Part shown: positions 14,692-24,500 of the stretch, piece by piece
Layout: each line of letters starts with the position of its first letter
Position numbering within the stretch: the first letter of the stretch is position 1
Assembly: GCA_046727955.1 (NCBI GenBank)
Contig: JBKPDO010000166.1
Location: 1-64,000, forward strand
Source of the DNA: DASVXQ01 sp046727955
Lineage (GTDB): Bacteria; Actinomycetota; CALGFH01
Length of the DNA stretch: 64,000 bases
Direction of reading: 5' to 3'
Notes under the pieces: generated by a model
Seen by the model: the letters and a program-made list of their open reading frames with translations, nothing else
What the model was told of the DNA's origin: nothing
The model's database searches: none
Translations under genes and position numbers: made by a program

Positions 14692-16404
14692 ATGACACGA
14701 CGGGCCTGTGCGGTGCTGGTGCTGGCGCTGCTGGCTGCAGCCTGCCAGGCGAAAGTCTCCAACCCGACCGGGGACGACAGCTCCAAGGGCATCCGGCACG
14801 GCACGCTGCGGGTCCTGGACCAGTCGGACGTCGAGGCGCTCGACCCGGGCATGGCCTACGGCGCGGCCGATCTCGCGCTGCTGCGCGGGATGGTTCGCGA
14901 GCTGTACTCCTTCGACGTGAGCCGGCGGGACGAGCAGGCGCTCGAGCCGGTGCCCGACCTCGCCGACGGCCCCTACCAGCTCTCCCCGGACGGCCGCACC
15001 TACACCTTCCGCATCCGCCCTGGGGTGCTCTACGCCCCCCCGGTCAGCCGTGAGGTGCGCGCCAGGGACTTTGTCTATGCCATCCGCCGCCAGTTCCAGC
15101 CGGGGCAGCGCGATCGCTCCCCCAACCCCTACGCCGGCCTGATCAAGGGCGTTGCCGAGTTCGCCGCGGGCAAGGCCAAGACGATCTCGGGCATGCAGGC
15201 GGTCGACGACTTCACTCTGAGGATCACCCTGAACCAGCCGGCCAGCGATTTTCCCAGCATCCTGACGCTGCCGTTCTTCTCGCCGGTGCCCGAGGAGTAC
15301 GCCTCCCGGTATCAGCTCGGCCAGGGCTACGCCAGGCACATGGTCGGCTCGGGGCCCTACACGCTGGCGAACTACACGCCAGGCAAGCTGATCGAGCTGG
15401 TCCGCAACAGCAACTGGGAGCAGCAGTCCGACCCGCTGCGCAAGGCCTGGGTGGACGGGATCAGGGTGGAGATCGGTGGCACCGAGGCCGACATCCAGGA
15501 CAAGATCGAGCGGGGCGACGCCGACCTGAACCTCGACCTCGTCTCACCACCGAACCAGGACCTGCGACGGCTGTCGAGCGACCCAGACCTGAAGAAGCAG
15601 TTCGCGGTGATGACCACCGGCTGCGTCCGCTACCTGAGCCTGCAGACCGACAGCGGGCCGACCTCCAACGCGCTGGTGCGCAAGGCGATCAACCTCGCCG
15701 TCGACAAGCGCGCGCTGCTGCTGGAGATCGGCGGCGTCTTCGCCGGCGACGTCGCCACCACGGTGCTGAGCCCGACTCTCAGCGGCTTCCAGAGCTACCC
15801 GGACCCCTACTCGACGCCCGACTACCGCGGTGACCCCGCGGCGGCGCGCCGGCTGCTGGCGCGGGCGGGCTACCCCAACGGGGTGACGATCAACTACGTC
15901 GGGCCGAGGACCGGCAAGGGCCCCGAGGTCCAGGCGAGCCTGCAGTCCGCGCTCGGGCGCGCCGGGATCAAGCTGAACTCAAAGACCTACGACGGCTACA
16001 AGGTCTACACCGAATCGCTGCAGCTCCAGAGCAAGCGGGACGAGCACCAGATCGGCCTGGCGCGCTGGTGCCCGGACTTCCCCGGCAACGGCGCCCGCTC
16101 CTTCATCGGCGTGCTGCTCGACGGTCGCAAGATCACCCCGACCGCCAACAACAACTACGGGGACTACAACAACCCGCAGGTCAGCGCGATGATCGACGAG
16201 GCATACCGGACCGTGGACACGCGGCGCCGCAACGCCCTCTGGGGCCAGATCGACCGCAAGATCATGGAGGACGCGGCCTGGGTGCCGCTGGTCTACGAGC
16301 GCCAGCCCTACTTCTGGTCCTCCCGCGTCAAGCAGTGGACCTTCTCGCCCTGGATCAGCAACCCCGACATCACCAACGTCTGGCTCGACCCCAATACGCC
16401 GTAG
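14692..16404 (+). CDS. Peptide ABC transporter substrate-binding lipoprotein
   Basis: This 570-residue family-5 extracellular solute-binding protein starts with a basic n-region and hydrophobic core ending LLAAACQAK, a lipoprotein cleavage site. The mature part has the family pattern: LRVLDQSDVEALDPG, TYTFRIRPGVLY, SREVRARDFVYAIRR, VGSGPYTLANY, and VRKAINLAVDKRALL. It would capture oligopeptides or similar solutes outside the membrane. No permease or ATPase for it follows; the next gene is a broken ABC gene of a different class, so the binding protein is an orphan here. The ATG at 14692 is preceded by GGGAGCGGGAG. Confidence 0.92.
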   Translation: MTRRACAVLVLALLAAACQAKVSNPTGDDSSKGIRHGTLRVLDQSDVEALDPGMAYGAADLALLRGMVRELYSFDVSRRDEQALEPVPDLADGPYQLSPDGRTYTFRIRPGVLYAPPVSREVRARDFVYAIRRQFQPGQRDRSPNPYAGLIKGVAEFAAGKAKTISGMQAVDDFTLRITLNQPASDFPSILTLPFFSPVPEEYASRYQLGQGYARHMVGSGPYTLANYTPGKLIELVRNSNWEQQSDPLRKAWVDGIRVEIGGTEADIQDKIERGDADLNLDLVSPPNQDLRRLSSDPDLKKQFAVMTTGCVRYLSLQTDSGPTSNALVRKAINLAVDKRALLLEIGGVFAGDVATTVLSPTLSGFQSYPDPYSTPDYRGDPAAARRLLARAGYPNGVTINYVGPRTGKGPEVQASLQSALGRAGIKLNSKTYDGYKVYTESLQLQSKRDEHQIGLARWCPDFPGNGARSFIGVLLDGRKITPTANNNYGDYNNPQVSAMIDEAYRTVDTRRRNALWGQIDRKIMEDAAWVPLVYERQPYFWSSRVKQWTFSPWISNPDITNVWLDPNTP

Positions 16405-16490
16405 AGCCGCAGGATCAGGCGGCGTCCACCCAGCGGCGGTTCGCGTAAATCCCTTTTTTCCTTTGAGTTCTCCTGCCAAGATGGGCCTCC

Positions 16491-16760
16491 ATGCCTGAGC
16501 AGCCCGTGGCCGGAAGGCTTCTTCGCCGTGGCGTCACCGTGATGTGGCGCCAGGTGCGGCTCCATCCCATCCCGTTCCTGATCGCCGTGAGTGGCGCGAT
16601 GGTGTACGCGCTCGCGATCGTCGGCCAGTCCTGGGTGCTCGGCCAGGTGGTCGACCGCGTGGTGACCCCGCGGTTCGCCAGCGGCCACCTCGCCGTGGGG
16701 GCGACGATCGCCGCCGCGGCGGGCGAGCCCGGGGGCCCTTCCCATCCCCGCCGGACGTGA
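16491..16760 (+). pseudogene. ABC transporter (fused permease-ATPase), N-terminal remnant
   Basis: The first 75 or so residues (LLRRGVTVMWRQVRLHPIPF, then AMVYALAIVGQSWVLGQVVD, then TPRFASGHLAVGATIAAAA) match the start of actinobacterial half-size ABC exporters, which carry six helices followed by an ATPase (about 600 residues). After ATIAAAA the sequence changes to EPGGPSHPRRT and stops 16 bp before the peptidase gene. The rest of the transporter is missing, so this is the 5' stump left by a deletion that brought the peptidase gene close. Confidence 0.7.
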
Positions 16761-16776
16761 TATAGGTTCGCCACAT

Positions 16777-18717
16777 ATGCGCGCCACTGATCTTGCCCTG
16801 CTCCGCATTCCTAGCATGCCCACGCTATCGCCGGACGGTCGCCTGGTCGCAGTTGCGCTCACGCGCATCGACCTGGACTCGGACGCCTACCACAGCGAGA
16901 TCTGGGTTGTGCCCAGCGACGGCTCTGCCCCGCCGAGCCGCTTCACCAACGGGCCAAGGGACAGCTGGCCTCGCTTCTCGCCTGACGGCCGCTGGCTCGC
17001 GTTCCTCCGCGCTGGCGAGGACGACGGCGCCAGGCCGCAGGTCCACGTCATGCCCGTGGACGGCGGTGAGCCGCGCCAGCTCTGCGAGCACCCCCTCGGC
17101 GCCGAGTCGATCGCGTGGAGCCCCGACTCCACCCGCATCGCCTACCTCGCGCGGATACCAGAGTCCGGGCGCTACGGCACGGCGGACGACGTGCCACCCT
17201 CCAAGGAGCCGCCGCGGCGCATCACCACCCTGAAGTTCCGCCTGGACAACGTCGGTTTCATCCTCGACCGCCGGCCGCACGTCTTCGTGGTCGACGCCCT
17301 CGCTGAGCGGCCTGAGCCGGTCCAGCTAACCCGTGGCGACTTCGACCACGGCGACCCCGCCTGGAGTCCCGACGGCCGCCTGGTCGCCTTCGTCTCCGCC
17401 CGGCACCAGGACCGCGACTACGACGAGCTGTCCGACGTCTTCGTGGTGCCGGCCGAGGGCGGCGATGCGGTGCAGGTCACCCGCACCACCGTGCCGGCCA
17501 GCCGCCCGGCCTTCTCCCCGGACGGCCGGACGGTGTGGTTCTGCGCCCCCGCGACCGACGAGGCCGCGCGCAACGCCGGGCTGTGGTCGGTGCCGGCCGA
17601 CGGCTCCGAGGCGCCGCGCAGGCTCACCGACGCCGAGCGCTGGGACGTGGACAACTTCCTATCGGGCGGGGTCCTGGACCTGCTGGTCGAGGACGACGCC
17701 GTGACCACGATCGTGCTCGAGCGCGGCGCCGTCCACCTGTACCGCTTCCCCAGGGACGGCGGCGAGCCGGCCTGCCTGCTCGGTGGCCCGCGGCAGGTGC
17801 AGGACTACGCGCACGCGGCCGGCGTGATCGCCGCCGTGGTCAGCGACGGCTCCACCGTCGGCGAGGTCGTCGTGCTGGATCACGGTCGGGAGCTGGTCGT
17901 GTCCGACTTCGGCGCGCTGCTGGCGCGCTCCGCCTCGCTGCGGCCGATGGTCGAGGTCAGCGGCACGGCGCCCGACGGCTATCCGGTGCACGGCTGGGTG
18001 GTCAAGCCCGCCGGCAAGGGGCCGTTCCCGGTGCTCCTCGTGATCCACGGCGGGCCCTTCGCCCAGTACGGCTACCGGCTGTTCGACGAGGCGCAGGTCT
18101 ATGCCGGCGCCGGCTACGCCGTGGTGATGGGCAACCCGCGCGGCTCGGCGGGCTACGGCGAGGCCCACGGCCGGGCGATCGTCTTCGACAAGGGCAACCT
18201 CGACTCGGCCGACCTGCTCGCGCTGCTCGACGCCGCGCTGGCCGACCCGGAGCTGGACGGCGACCGCGTCGGAGTGCTCGGCGGCTCCTACGGCGGCTTC
18301 ATGACCTCCTGGCTGGTCGGCCACACCGACCGCTTCCGCGCCGCGATCAGCGAGCGCGCCGTCAACGCGTTCGACAGCTTCGAGGGGTCCAGCGACATCG
18401 GCGCCAAGTTCCTCGAGGTCTACGTGGGCACTGACCCCGAGCGGGTCAAGGCGCAGAGCCCGCTGACCTACGCGGACAAGATCGAGACCCCGATGCTGCT
18501 GATCCACTCGGAGGAGGACTGGCGCTGCCCGCTGGAGCAGGCGCAGCGCCTGTTCGTCACGCTCAAGCTCCGCAGGGCCGAGGTCGAGATGCTGGTCTTC
18601 CCGGGCGAGGGCCACGAGCTCTCCCGCTCTGGCCTGCCAAGCCACCGCGTCGCCCGCTTCGAGGCCATCCTCGACTGGTGGGCCCGCCACCTGAACGGCG
18701 GCGTCACGGCAGGGTGA
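16777..18717 (+). CDS. S9 family peptidase (acylaminoacyl-peptidase/DPP-like)
   Basis: This 646-residue prolyl-oligopeptidase family enzyme has an N-terminal beta-propeller of TolB/WD-like repeats (LSPDGRLVAVALTR, then FSPDGRWLAFLR, then WSPDSTRIAYLAR, and others) over about residues 10-380, and a C-terminal alpha/beta-hydrolase domain. The triad is visible: S504 in GGSYGGF, D581 in HSEEDWRCP and H613 in GEGHELSRSG. It lacks a signal peptide and is presumably cytosolic. It converges with the methionine aminopeptidase gene, overlapping it by 14 bp at the 3' ends. Confidence 0.95.
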   Translation: MRATDLALLRIPSMPTLSPDGRLVAVALTRIDLDSDAYHSEIWVVPSDGSAPPSRFTNGPRDSWPRFSPDGRWLAFLRAGEDDGARPQVHVMPVDGGEPRQLCEHPLGAESIAWSPDSTRIAYLARIPESGRYGTADDVPPSKEPPRRITTLKFRLDNVGFILDRRPHVFVVDALAERPEPVQLTRGDFDHGDPAWSPDGRLVAFVSARHQDRDYDELSDVFVVPAEGGDAVQVTRTTVPASRPAFSPDGRTVWFCAPATDEAARNAGLWSVPADGSEAPRRLTDAERWDVDNFLSGGVLDLLVEDDAVTTIVLERGAVHLYRFPRDGGEPACLLGGPRQVQDYAHAAGVIAAVVSDGSTVGEVVVLDHGRELVVSDFGALLARSASLRPMVEVSGTAPDGYPVHGWVVKPAGKGPFPVLLVIHGGPFAQYGYRLFDEAQVYAGAGYAVVMGNPRGSAGYGEAHGRAIVFDKGNLDSADLLALLDAALADPELDGDRVGVLGGSYGGFMTSWLVGHTDRFRAAISERAVNAFDSFEGSSDIGAKFLEVYVGTDPERVKAQSPLTYADKIETPMLLIHSEEDWRCPLEQAQRLFVTLKLRRAEVEMLVFPGEGHELSRSGLPSHRVARFEAILDWWARHLNGGVTAG

Positions 18718-19468
18718 GGACCTGGGGGCCGTCGGCGGTGATGGCGACGGTGTGCTCGAAGTGGGCCGAACGGGAGCCGTCGCGAGTGACCAGGGCCCAG
18801 CCGTCGGGCTTGACCCCGTAGGTGCCGCCGCCCTCGTTGAACATCGGCTCGATCGCGAGCACCAGCCCCTCGCGGAGCCGCAGCCCCCTTCCCGGGCGGC
18901 CGTCGTTCTGCACGCTCGGGTCCTCGTGCATGACCCGGCCGATGCCGTGACCGCCGAAGTCCGGCACGATGCCGTAGCCGGCCGCGTGCGCCACCAGCCC
19001 GACCGCGTGGCTGATGTCAGACAGGCGGTTACCGCCCCGGGCCTGCTCGATCCCGGCCCACAGGCCGCGCTCGGTGGTCTCCAGCAAGCGCCTGGCCGCC
19101 TCGTCGACCTCCCCCACCGGCACGGTGAGGGCGGCGTCGCCGTGGTAGCCGTCCACGATGGCGCCGCAGTCGATCGAGAGAACGTCGCCCTCGCGCAGGC
19201 GGTAGCGGTCAGGGATGCCGTGGACGATCACGTTGTTCGGCGACAGGCACAGCGTGCCTGGGAAGGGCGTCGGAGCGAAGCGGGGATGGTAGCCGAGGAA
19301 CGAGGGCGTCGCGCCGTCGGCGCGGATCGTCTCCTCTCCCAGCGCGTCGAGCTCACGCAGGGACACACCGGGACGCACAGCGTCCTTGACCGCGGCCAGT
19401 GTGCGGGCGACGACGCGCCCCGCCTCCCGCATGGTCTCGATCTCGTCACGTGACTTGAGGATGACCAC
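18704..19468 (-). CDS. map: Type I methionyl aminopeptidase
   Basis: This enzyme of about 254 residues removes N-terminal methionine from new proteins. Metal ligands are visible: D in SIDCGAIVDGYHGDAA (two aspartates), H in FGGHGIGRVMHEDP, E in AIEPMFNEGG and E in HFEHTVAI. I choose GTG at 19468 (VVILKSRDEIETMREAG) because AGGAG lies 6 nt upstream and the protein then begins like its relatives; the frame stays open to 19576. It is the usual housekeeping type without an N-terminal extension. Confidence 0.94.
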   Translation of the reverse strand: MVILKSRDEIETMREAGRVVARTLAAVKDAVRPGVSLRELDALGEETIRADGATPSFLGYHPRFAPTPFPGTLCLSPNNVIVHGIPDRYRLREGDVLSIDCGAIVDGYHGDAALTVPVGEVDEAARRLLETTERGLWAGIEQARGGNRLSDISHAVGLVAHAAGYGIVPDFGGHGIGRVMHEDPSVQNDGRPGRGLRLREGLVLAIEPMFNEGGGTYGVKPDGWALVTRDGSRSAHFEHTVAITADGPQVLTLP

Positions 19469-19667
19469 GACACGCTCCTGAGGATGACTGCCCACCGGGG
19501 TCTCGGGGTCGAGCCTACCGTAGCAAGGCGGCGGCCGGGCGGACTGCTCCTCCATGAACGACCCGCGATGGCCCAAACGCCGTGAAGATGTCCGAACTTC
19601 CCTGCCAGGTACGTGCTCGTGCCCGGTTTTTCTAATGAATTCTACTGACTAGACAGGCTGGCACGTC

Positions 19668-19696
19668 TTGTGCTGTGAGAGAACGATCTCTATCAT
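19668..19696 (+). promoter_or_regulatory. Promoter with overlapping TetR-type operator, site A
   Basis: TTGTGC (19668-19673) and TATCAT (19691-19696) are separated by 17 bp, a good sigma-70-like promoter 45 bp upstream of the 19741 gene. The spacer holds the near-palindrome AGAGAACGATCTCT (19678-19691). A similar sequence occurs at 25946-25967 (upstream of a tetR gene) and 27200-27223 (upstream of a 40-residue peptide). Confidence 0.6.
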
Positions 19697-19740
19697 ACCC
19701 CGCAGACGCCACCCCCCTACGAGACCAGGAGGCGGACTGC

Positions 19741-20523
19741 ATGGACAGGACAGCACTCCAAAGGGCGAGGCCGCGGCGGGTCTTCTCCGCGGTGCTGGCG
19801 CTCGGCCTCGCGGCCCTGCTCGTGCCCGTGTGGGCGGGCGCGGCGGCGGCGCGCGAGAGCAGGAAGGCCGGCAGCTACCGCCTCGCCGTCGGGTTCGGGG
19901 ACGAGCCCGCGTACGCCGGCCAGAAGAACAGCGCGCAGGTGCTCATCAGCGACGCCGCCGGCAAGCCAGTGACCGACCTCGGCGACACGCTGAAGGTCAT
20001 GGTGATGATGGGCAAGCAGACCGTGGATCTCTCCCTGGAGCCGTTGTTCGAGGTCGGCGAGTTCGGGACGCCCGGAGACTACCGGGCGTTCTTCATCCCG
20101 AGCGCGCCGGGCAGGTACACCTTCCATCTCCATGGCAACATCAAGGGCCAGACGGTCAACCAGGACTTCACCTCCTCGCCCACGACCTTCTCGGACGTCC
20201 AGGACCCGGCACGCGCCGCCTTCCCCAAGCTGGACCAGCCGACCACCGGCCAGGTCGCCCAGCGCCTCGACCGCGAGGCGGCCCGGCTCGGCACCGCCGT
20301 GCAGGGCGCGATGGCGGCCAGCGGCAGCGCCGACCGGCGGTCGCGTGACACCGCCGGCCAGATCAGGCTGCTGACCATCATGGGTGCCATCGGGTTCATC
20401 CTCGGGCTGATGAGCGCGATCCTCGGTGGGAGCGCGCGGCGCATCGCACGGCGCGCGGCCCGCCGTGCCGCCCAGCCGCCGAGCGCTGAAGCTGAAGAGG
20501 TCCGCGCCACTGTGGAGGTCTGA
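19741..20523 (+). CDS. Secreted membrane-anchored YtkA-like protein
   Basis: This 260-residue protein has an N-terminal signal (RRVFSAVLALGLAALLVPVW, cleavage near AAAAR), an extracellular beta-sandwich-like domain (YRLAVGFGDEPAYAGQKNS, then VLISDAAGKPVTDLG, then FFIPSAPGRYTFHLHG), and a C-terminal helix (LLTIMGAIGFILGLMSAIL) followed by basic residues, which anchors it in the membrane. The domain resembles YtkA/CopC-type domains associated with copper homeostasis, and a CopD-like remnant follows. Start ATG has AGGAGG 8 nt upstream. Expression is probably controlled by the TetR operator in its promoter. Confidence 0.75.
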   Translation: MDRTALQRARPRRVFSAVLALGLAALLVPVWAGAAAARESRKAGSYRLAVGFGDEPAYAGQKNSAQVLISDAAGKPVTDLGDTLKVMVMMGKQTVDLSLEPLFEVGEFGTPGDYRAFFIPSAPGRYTFHLHGNIKGQTVNQDFTSSPTTFSDVQDPARAAFPKLDQPTTGQVAQRLDREAARLGTAVQGAMAASGSADRRSRDTAGQIRLLTIMGAIGFILGLMSAILGGSARRIARRAARRAAQPPSAEAEEVRATVEV

Positions 20524-20528
20524 CGCCG

Positions 20529-21032
20529 ATGTGGCGCAGGACGGCGGTGGCTGGCGTCCTGCTCAGCCAAAGGGCCACTGGCCAGACCAGGGTGTCGGCC
20601 CCCCCGGGCCACACCGAGGGCGCGGCGCCGGCGCGGTCGGGCGGCGCCGGATGGCTGTTCGCCCTCGGTGTGGCCTCCGGCGGCGGCCTGCTGGTGCATG
20701 CGCTGGCCAGCCACGCCGCCGCGCCCTCGCCGGTGCGCTGGCTGCGGCGGACGGTCCGCGGGGAGCTGCGGCGGACGGTCCGCGGGGAGCTGTGGCTCGC
20801 GGGCGAGGTGCTGCTCGCCGCCGCCCTGCTGAGCAAGCTACCACCAGGCACAGACGTGGAGTCCCACGCGGCCGGCGCCACCGCCGCGGGGACCGGGCCG
20901 GCGGCCGCCCTCGGCCTGCAGGCGAACGGCACCGACTACACCACCACGGTGCGCGTAACCCTGCAGGCGACACCGGGCGCCGCCGGCCCCAATCGCTTCC
21001 TGGCCAATGTCGAGGGGCCTCCGAAGAGGTGA
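20529..21032 (+). CDS. CopD/YtkA-like protein, probably truncated
   Basis: The 167-residue frame has a hydrophobic segment (GWLFALGVASGGGLLVHALA), a CopD-like RRTVRGELWLAGEVLLAAALLSKLPPG, and a C-terminal TVRVTLQATPGAAGPNRF like the start of a YtkA-type domain. In copper-resistance proteins these parts belong to a much larger multi-helix protein, so most helices seem to be missing. A perfect 24-bp tandem duplication (20742-20789) doubles LRRTVRGE. It lies 5 bp after the secreted-protein gene. I regard it as a shortened or decaying gene. Confidence 0.5.
   Translation: MWRRTAVAGVLLSQRATGQTRVSAPPGHTEGAAPARSGGAGWLFALGVASGGGLLVHALASHAAAPSPVRWLRRTVRGELRRTVRGELWLAGEVLLAAALLSKLPPGTDVESHAAGATAAGTGPAAALGLQANGTDYTTTVRVTLQATPGAAGPNRFLANVEGPPKR
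20742..20789. repeat. 24-bp in-frame tandem duplication
   Basis: The unit at 20742-20765 is repeated exactly at 20766-20789 inside the CopD-like gene, adding eight residues (LRRTVRGE) without changing the frame. The absence of any mismatch suggests a recent event. Confidence 0.95.
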
Positions 21033-21082
21033 CGGTGCCGCTGCGGCTCCAGGTTGCGGCCCCCGCAGTCCGCTAGAGCGGC

Positions 21083-21162
21083 GCCCGGCCCCGGGGCTGA
21101 CCCGGACCCCGGGGCCGGGGCCGACCCGGTCCCGGGGCTTGACCCCAGACCCCGGGACCGGG
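21083..21162. other. CCCGGGG-rich intergenic stretch
   Basis: The 497 bp between the CopD-like gene and the BTAD gene contain no convincing ORF. Positions 21083-21162 consist of alternating CCCGG, CCCCGGGG and GACC blocks able to form several overlapping hairpins. Downstream of it the sequence becomes AT-richer and contains the candidate regulator binding site at 21300-21316. Confidence 0.7.
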
Positions 21163-21299
21163 CGGACGGCGAATCATCTCGCGGCGTTTCCGCGAAGCGA
21201 CCGGCGTTCCATGGGCCACGGCCGCGGATCTGCCTACAGACCATCGGGTCTCGGACGCGGATCGCCTGGCTGAACCCGGCCGAACATTCACAGCCGCCA

Positions 21300-21316
21300 C
21301 TAATCCTTTGCTAATC
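21300..21316. promoter_or_regulatory. Candidate BTAD-regulator binding site
   Basis: CTAATC is repeated at 21300-21305 and 21311-21316, start to start 11 bp apart. SARP/BTAD regulators bind direct repeats with 11-bp spacing just upstream of or within promoters. The site lies about 215 bp before the BTAD gene start, in the only AT-rich part of this intergenic region. Confidence 0.4.
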
Positions 21317-21529
21317 GGACGGCCAGGACGCCTTTACAGTCCCGCGCATATTGCGCATAGACTTCTTGCGTAGGAAGCAAGGCAGGGCTGATCATCACGA
21401 CGACCGTCCGAACCGCCGCGCGGCTGCGCCACCGATCCTGAGCCGCGGGAGTGCCGTCGACATGGCCAAGGCCGAAGACGCCCACACCAACCGGTCCGCG
21501 TTCCGCCACGCCCTCGGCGAGGCCGGGAG

Positions 21530-24500
21530 ATGACCTCGCCGGTCGACTTCCTGCTCCTCGGGCCGCTCGAGGCGCGCCAGGCCGGCCGCCCCCTGCGGCT
21601 CGGCAGCATCAAGCACCGCATGCTGCTGGCCAAGCTGCTGGTGCACGCAAACCAGGTCGTCTCCACCGACGAGCTGATCGACACCGTCTGGGGCGACCAG
21701 CCCCCGCCGACCGTTCGGCAGTCGCTGCAGAACCACGTCGCCTCGCTCCGCAGGGCGATCGAGCCCGGCAGCGTCGCCAACCCACCCCGAACGCTGCGCA
21801 CCCGCGACCCCGGCTACCTGCTGCAGGTCGATCCGGACCAGCTCGACCTGCACCGCTTCCGCCGGCTGCTCGACGAGGGCCGCGGCGCGCTCGATTCCGG
21901 CGAGCCGGCCACGGCGGTGCGGCTGCTGCACGAGGCCCTGTCGCTGTGGCGCGGCCCGGTCCTGGCCGACGTCGTGGCCGCCGGGGCGGCCTGGCCCGAG
22001 CTGGTCGGCATCGACGAGGAGCGGGTCGCGGCGCTCGAGGTGCGGCTCGAGGCCGACCTCACCCTCGGGCGTCACCCCGATCTGATCGGCGAGCTAGAGG
22101 GCCTGGTCCAGGTGCACCCGCTGCGCGAGCACCTGCACGGGCAGCTCATGCTCGCGCTGTACCGCTCTGGCAGACAGGCGGACGCGCTGGCCGCCTACCG
22201 GGCCGCCCGCCGCATCCTCGTCGACGAGCTCGGCATCGAGCCGAGCCTGCGCCTGCAGCGGCTGGAGCAGGCGATCCTCGCCCAGGACCCGGCGCTCGAG
22301 CTGCTCGGCCCGTCCGCGGCCGAGGCCGAGCCCGGGATCCTGGCGCTCGACCGGGCTGCGGCCGGCGAGCCCGCCAGGGCGGCCGCGCCCGGCGGGGCCG
22401 AGCGCAAGCTGGTCACCGTGCTGTTCGCCGAGGTCGACGAGCCGGCTGCCGAGCCAGGCGAGCGCGACCCCGAGGACGTCTCCAGCATGCTCGAGCGGCA
22501 TCTCGAGCGGATGCACACCGAGATCTTCAGCTTCGGCGGGGTGGTAGAGCACGCCATCGGCGGCACCATGATGGCCGTCTTCGGCGTGCCACAGACCCGC
22601 GAGGACGACCCCGAGCGCGCCGTGCGCGCGGCGCTGGCCATCCGCGACGCGCTGAGCGGCCGGGCGGAGCTGCGCATCGCGGTCGGCACCGGCGAGGCGC
22701 TCGTCACCCCTGGCGGCGGGCCCACGCGGGTCGCCGGCGACCTGGTCACCGCCTGCGCCCGCCTGCAGCAGGCCGCCCCCGCCGGCGCGGTGCTGGTCGC
22801 GGAGGCGACCGAGCGCGCCACTTCGCGGACGATCAGCTACGGGCCGGCGACCATGCTCGTGCTGCCCGGCCGCGCCAAGCCCGTGACCGTGTGGAGCGCG
22901 CTGGAACCGCGCAACCGCACCGGGCTCGAGACGCTCGCCGCCCGCCCGGTGCCGCTGATGGGACGGGCACGGGAGCTCGGCGCCCTGCTAGAGGCGTTCG
23001 AGCGGGTCCGGTCCACCGGCAGCCCGCGGCTGGTGACCCTGGTCGGACCGGCGGGCATCGGCAAGAGCCGCCTGCTGGCGGAGCTGTGGCAGTCGCTGGA
23101 GGCCGACCGCGACCTGGTCGCCTGGCGCCAGGGCCGCTCGCCGCCCTACGGCGAGGGGATCACCTTCTGGGCGCTCGGCGAGATCATCAAGGCAGAGGCC
23201 GGCATCCTCGAGAGCGACACCACCGACCGCATCGACCGCAAGCTCGCGCAGGCGGCCAGCTACGCCCTGGCAGGGATCCCGGACGCGGCCGCCTGGGTCA
23301 CCGCGCACCTGCGCGTGCTGCTCGGCGGCAGCGACGAGCGCTCGCAGCCGCGGGCGGGCCGCCAAGAGGAGGCGTTCGCCGCCTGGCGGCGCTTCCTGCA
23401 CGGCCTGGCCACCCGCCGTCCGCTGGTGCTGGTCGTCGAGGACCTGCACTGGGCCGACGACGCCCTGCTGGAGTTCCTCCAGAGCCTGCTCGACGGCGCC
23501 GGCAGCCCGCCCGGCTCACTGCCGCTGCTGCTGGCCACGACCACGCGGCCGGAGCTGCTGGAGCGCCGGCCCGGCTGGGGCGGCAGCGGCCCGTCGACCA
23601 CCATCAGCCTCGAGCCACTGCCGCGGGACGACACCGTCCGCCTACTCGGGGCACTGCTCACCCACCACCGGCTGCCCGGCGCGGTCGCGCCCCGCCTGGC
23701 CGCCGCGGCGGGCGGCAACCCGCTGTTCGCCGAGGAGTACGTGCGCATGCTGCGCGACCGCGGGCTGCGCACCGAGGAGCTGAAAAACGCGGCGGCGGGC
23801 GAGCCGCCGGCGATGGGGGCGCCCGAGCTGCCGCTGCCGGAGACCGTGCACGCGATCGTCGCCGCCCGCCTGGACGCGCTCTCCGTGGCCCAGAAGGCGG
23901 TGCTGCACGACGCCGCCGTCCTCGGCCGGATCGCCTGGACAGGTGGCCTGGCGGCCGTGGGTGACCACGACCGCGACAGTCTGCAGGCCTGCCTCGACCA
24001 CCTCGAGGCCAAGGAGTTCCTCTACCGGGCACGCCGCTCCTCGGTGGCCGGAGAGCCGGAGTACGGCTTCCGGCACGTGCTCATCCGCGACGTGGCCTAC
24101 GGCCAGATCCCGCGGGCGCAGCGGGCCGACAAGCACCGCCGGGCCGCGGCCTGGCTCGAGTCGCTGTCAGCCGACCGCGTCGAGGAGCGGTCCGAGCGGC
24201 GCGGGGCCGCCCGCGCGGAGCTGCTGGCCCACCACTACGGCAGGGCGCTCGCCTTCGCTCACGCCTCGGGTCAGCCCAGTGACGAGCTGGCCACGCACAC
24301 CCGCCTGGCGCTGCGCGACGCCGCCGACAGGGTGACCGCGCTTGGCGTGCATGCCACCGCCGCCCGCTACTACGCCCGCGCCCTCGAGCTGTGGCCGGAG
24401 CGCGACCCCGGCCACGCCGAGCTCGAGTTCCGCACCGGCCGCGCCCTCTACCACAGCGAGGGCAGCGGGGAGAAGCTGCTCGCACGAGCGCGCGACGGGC

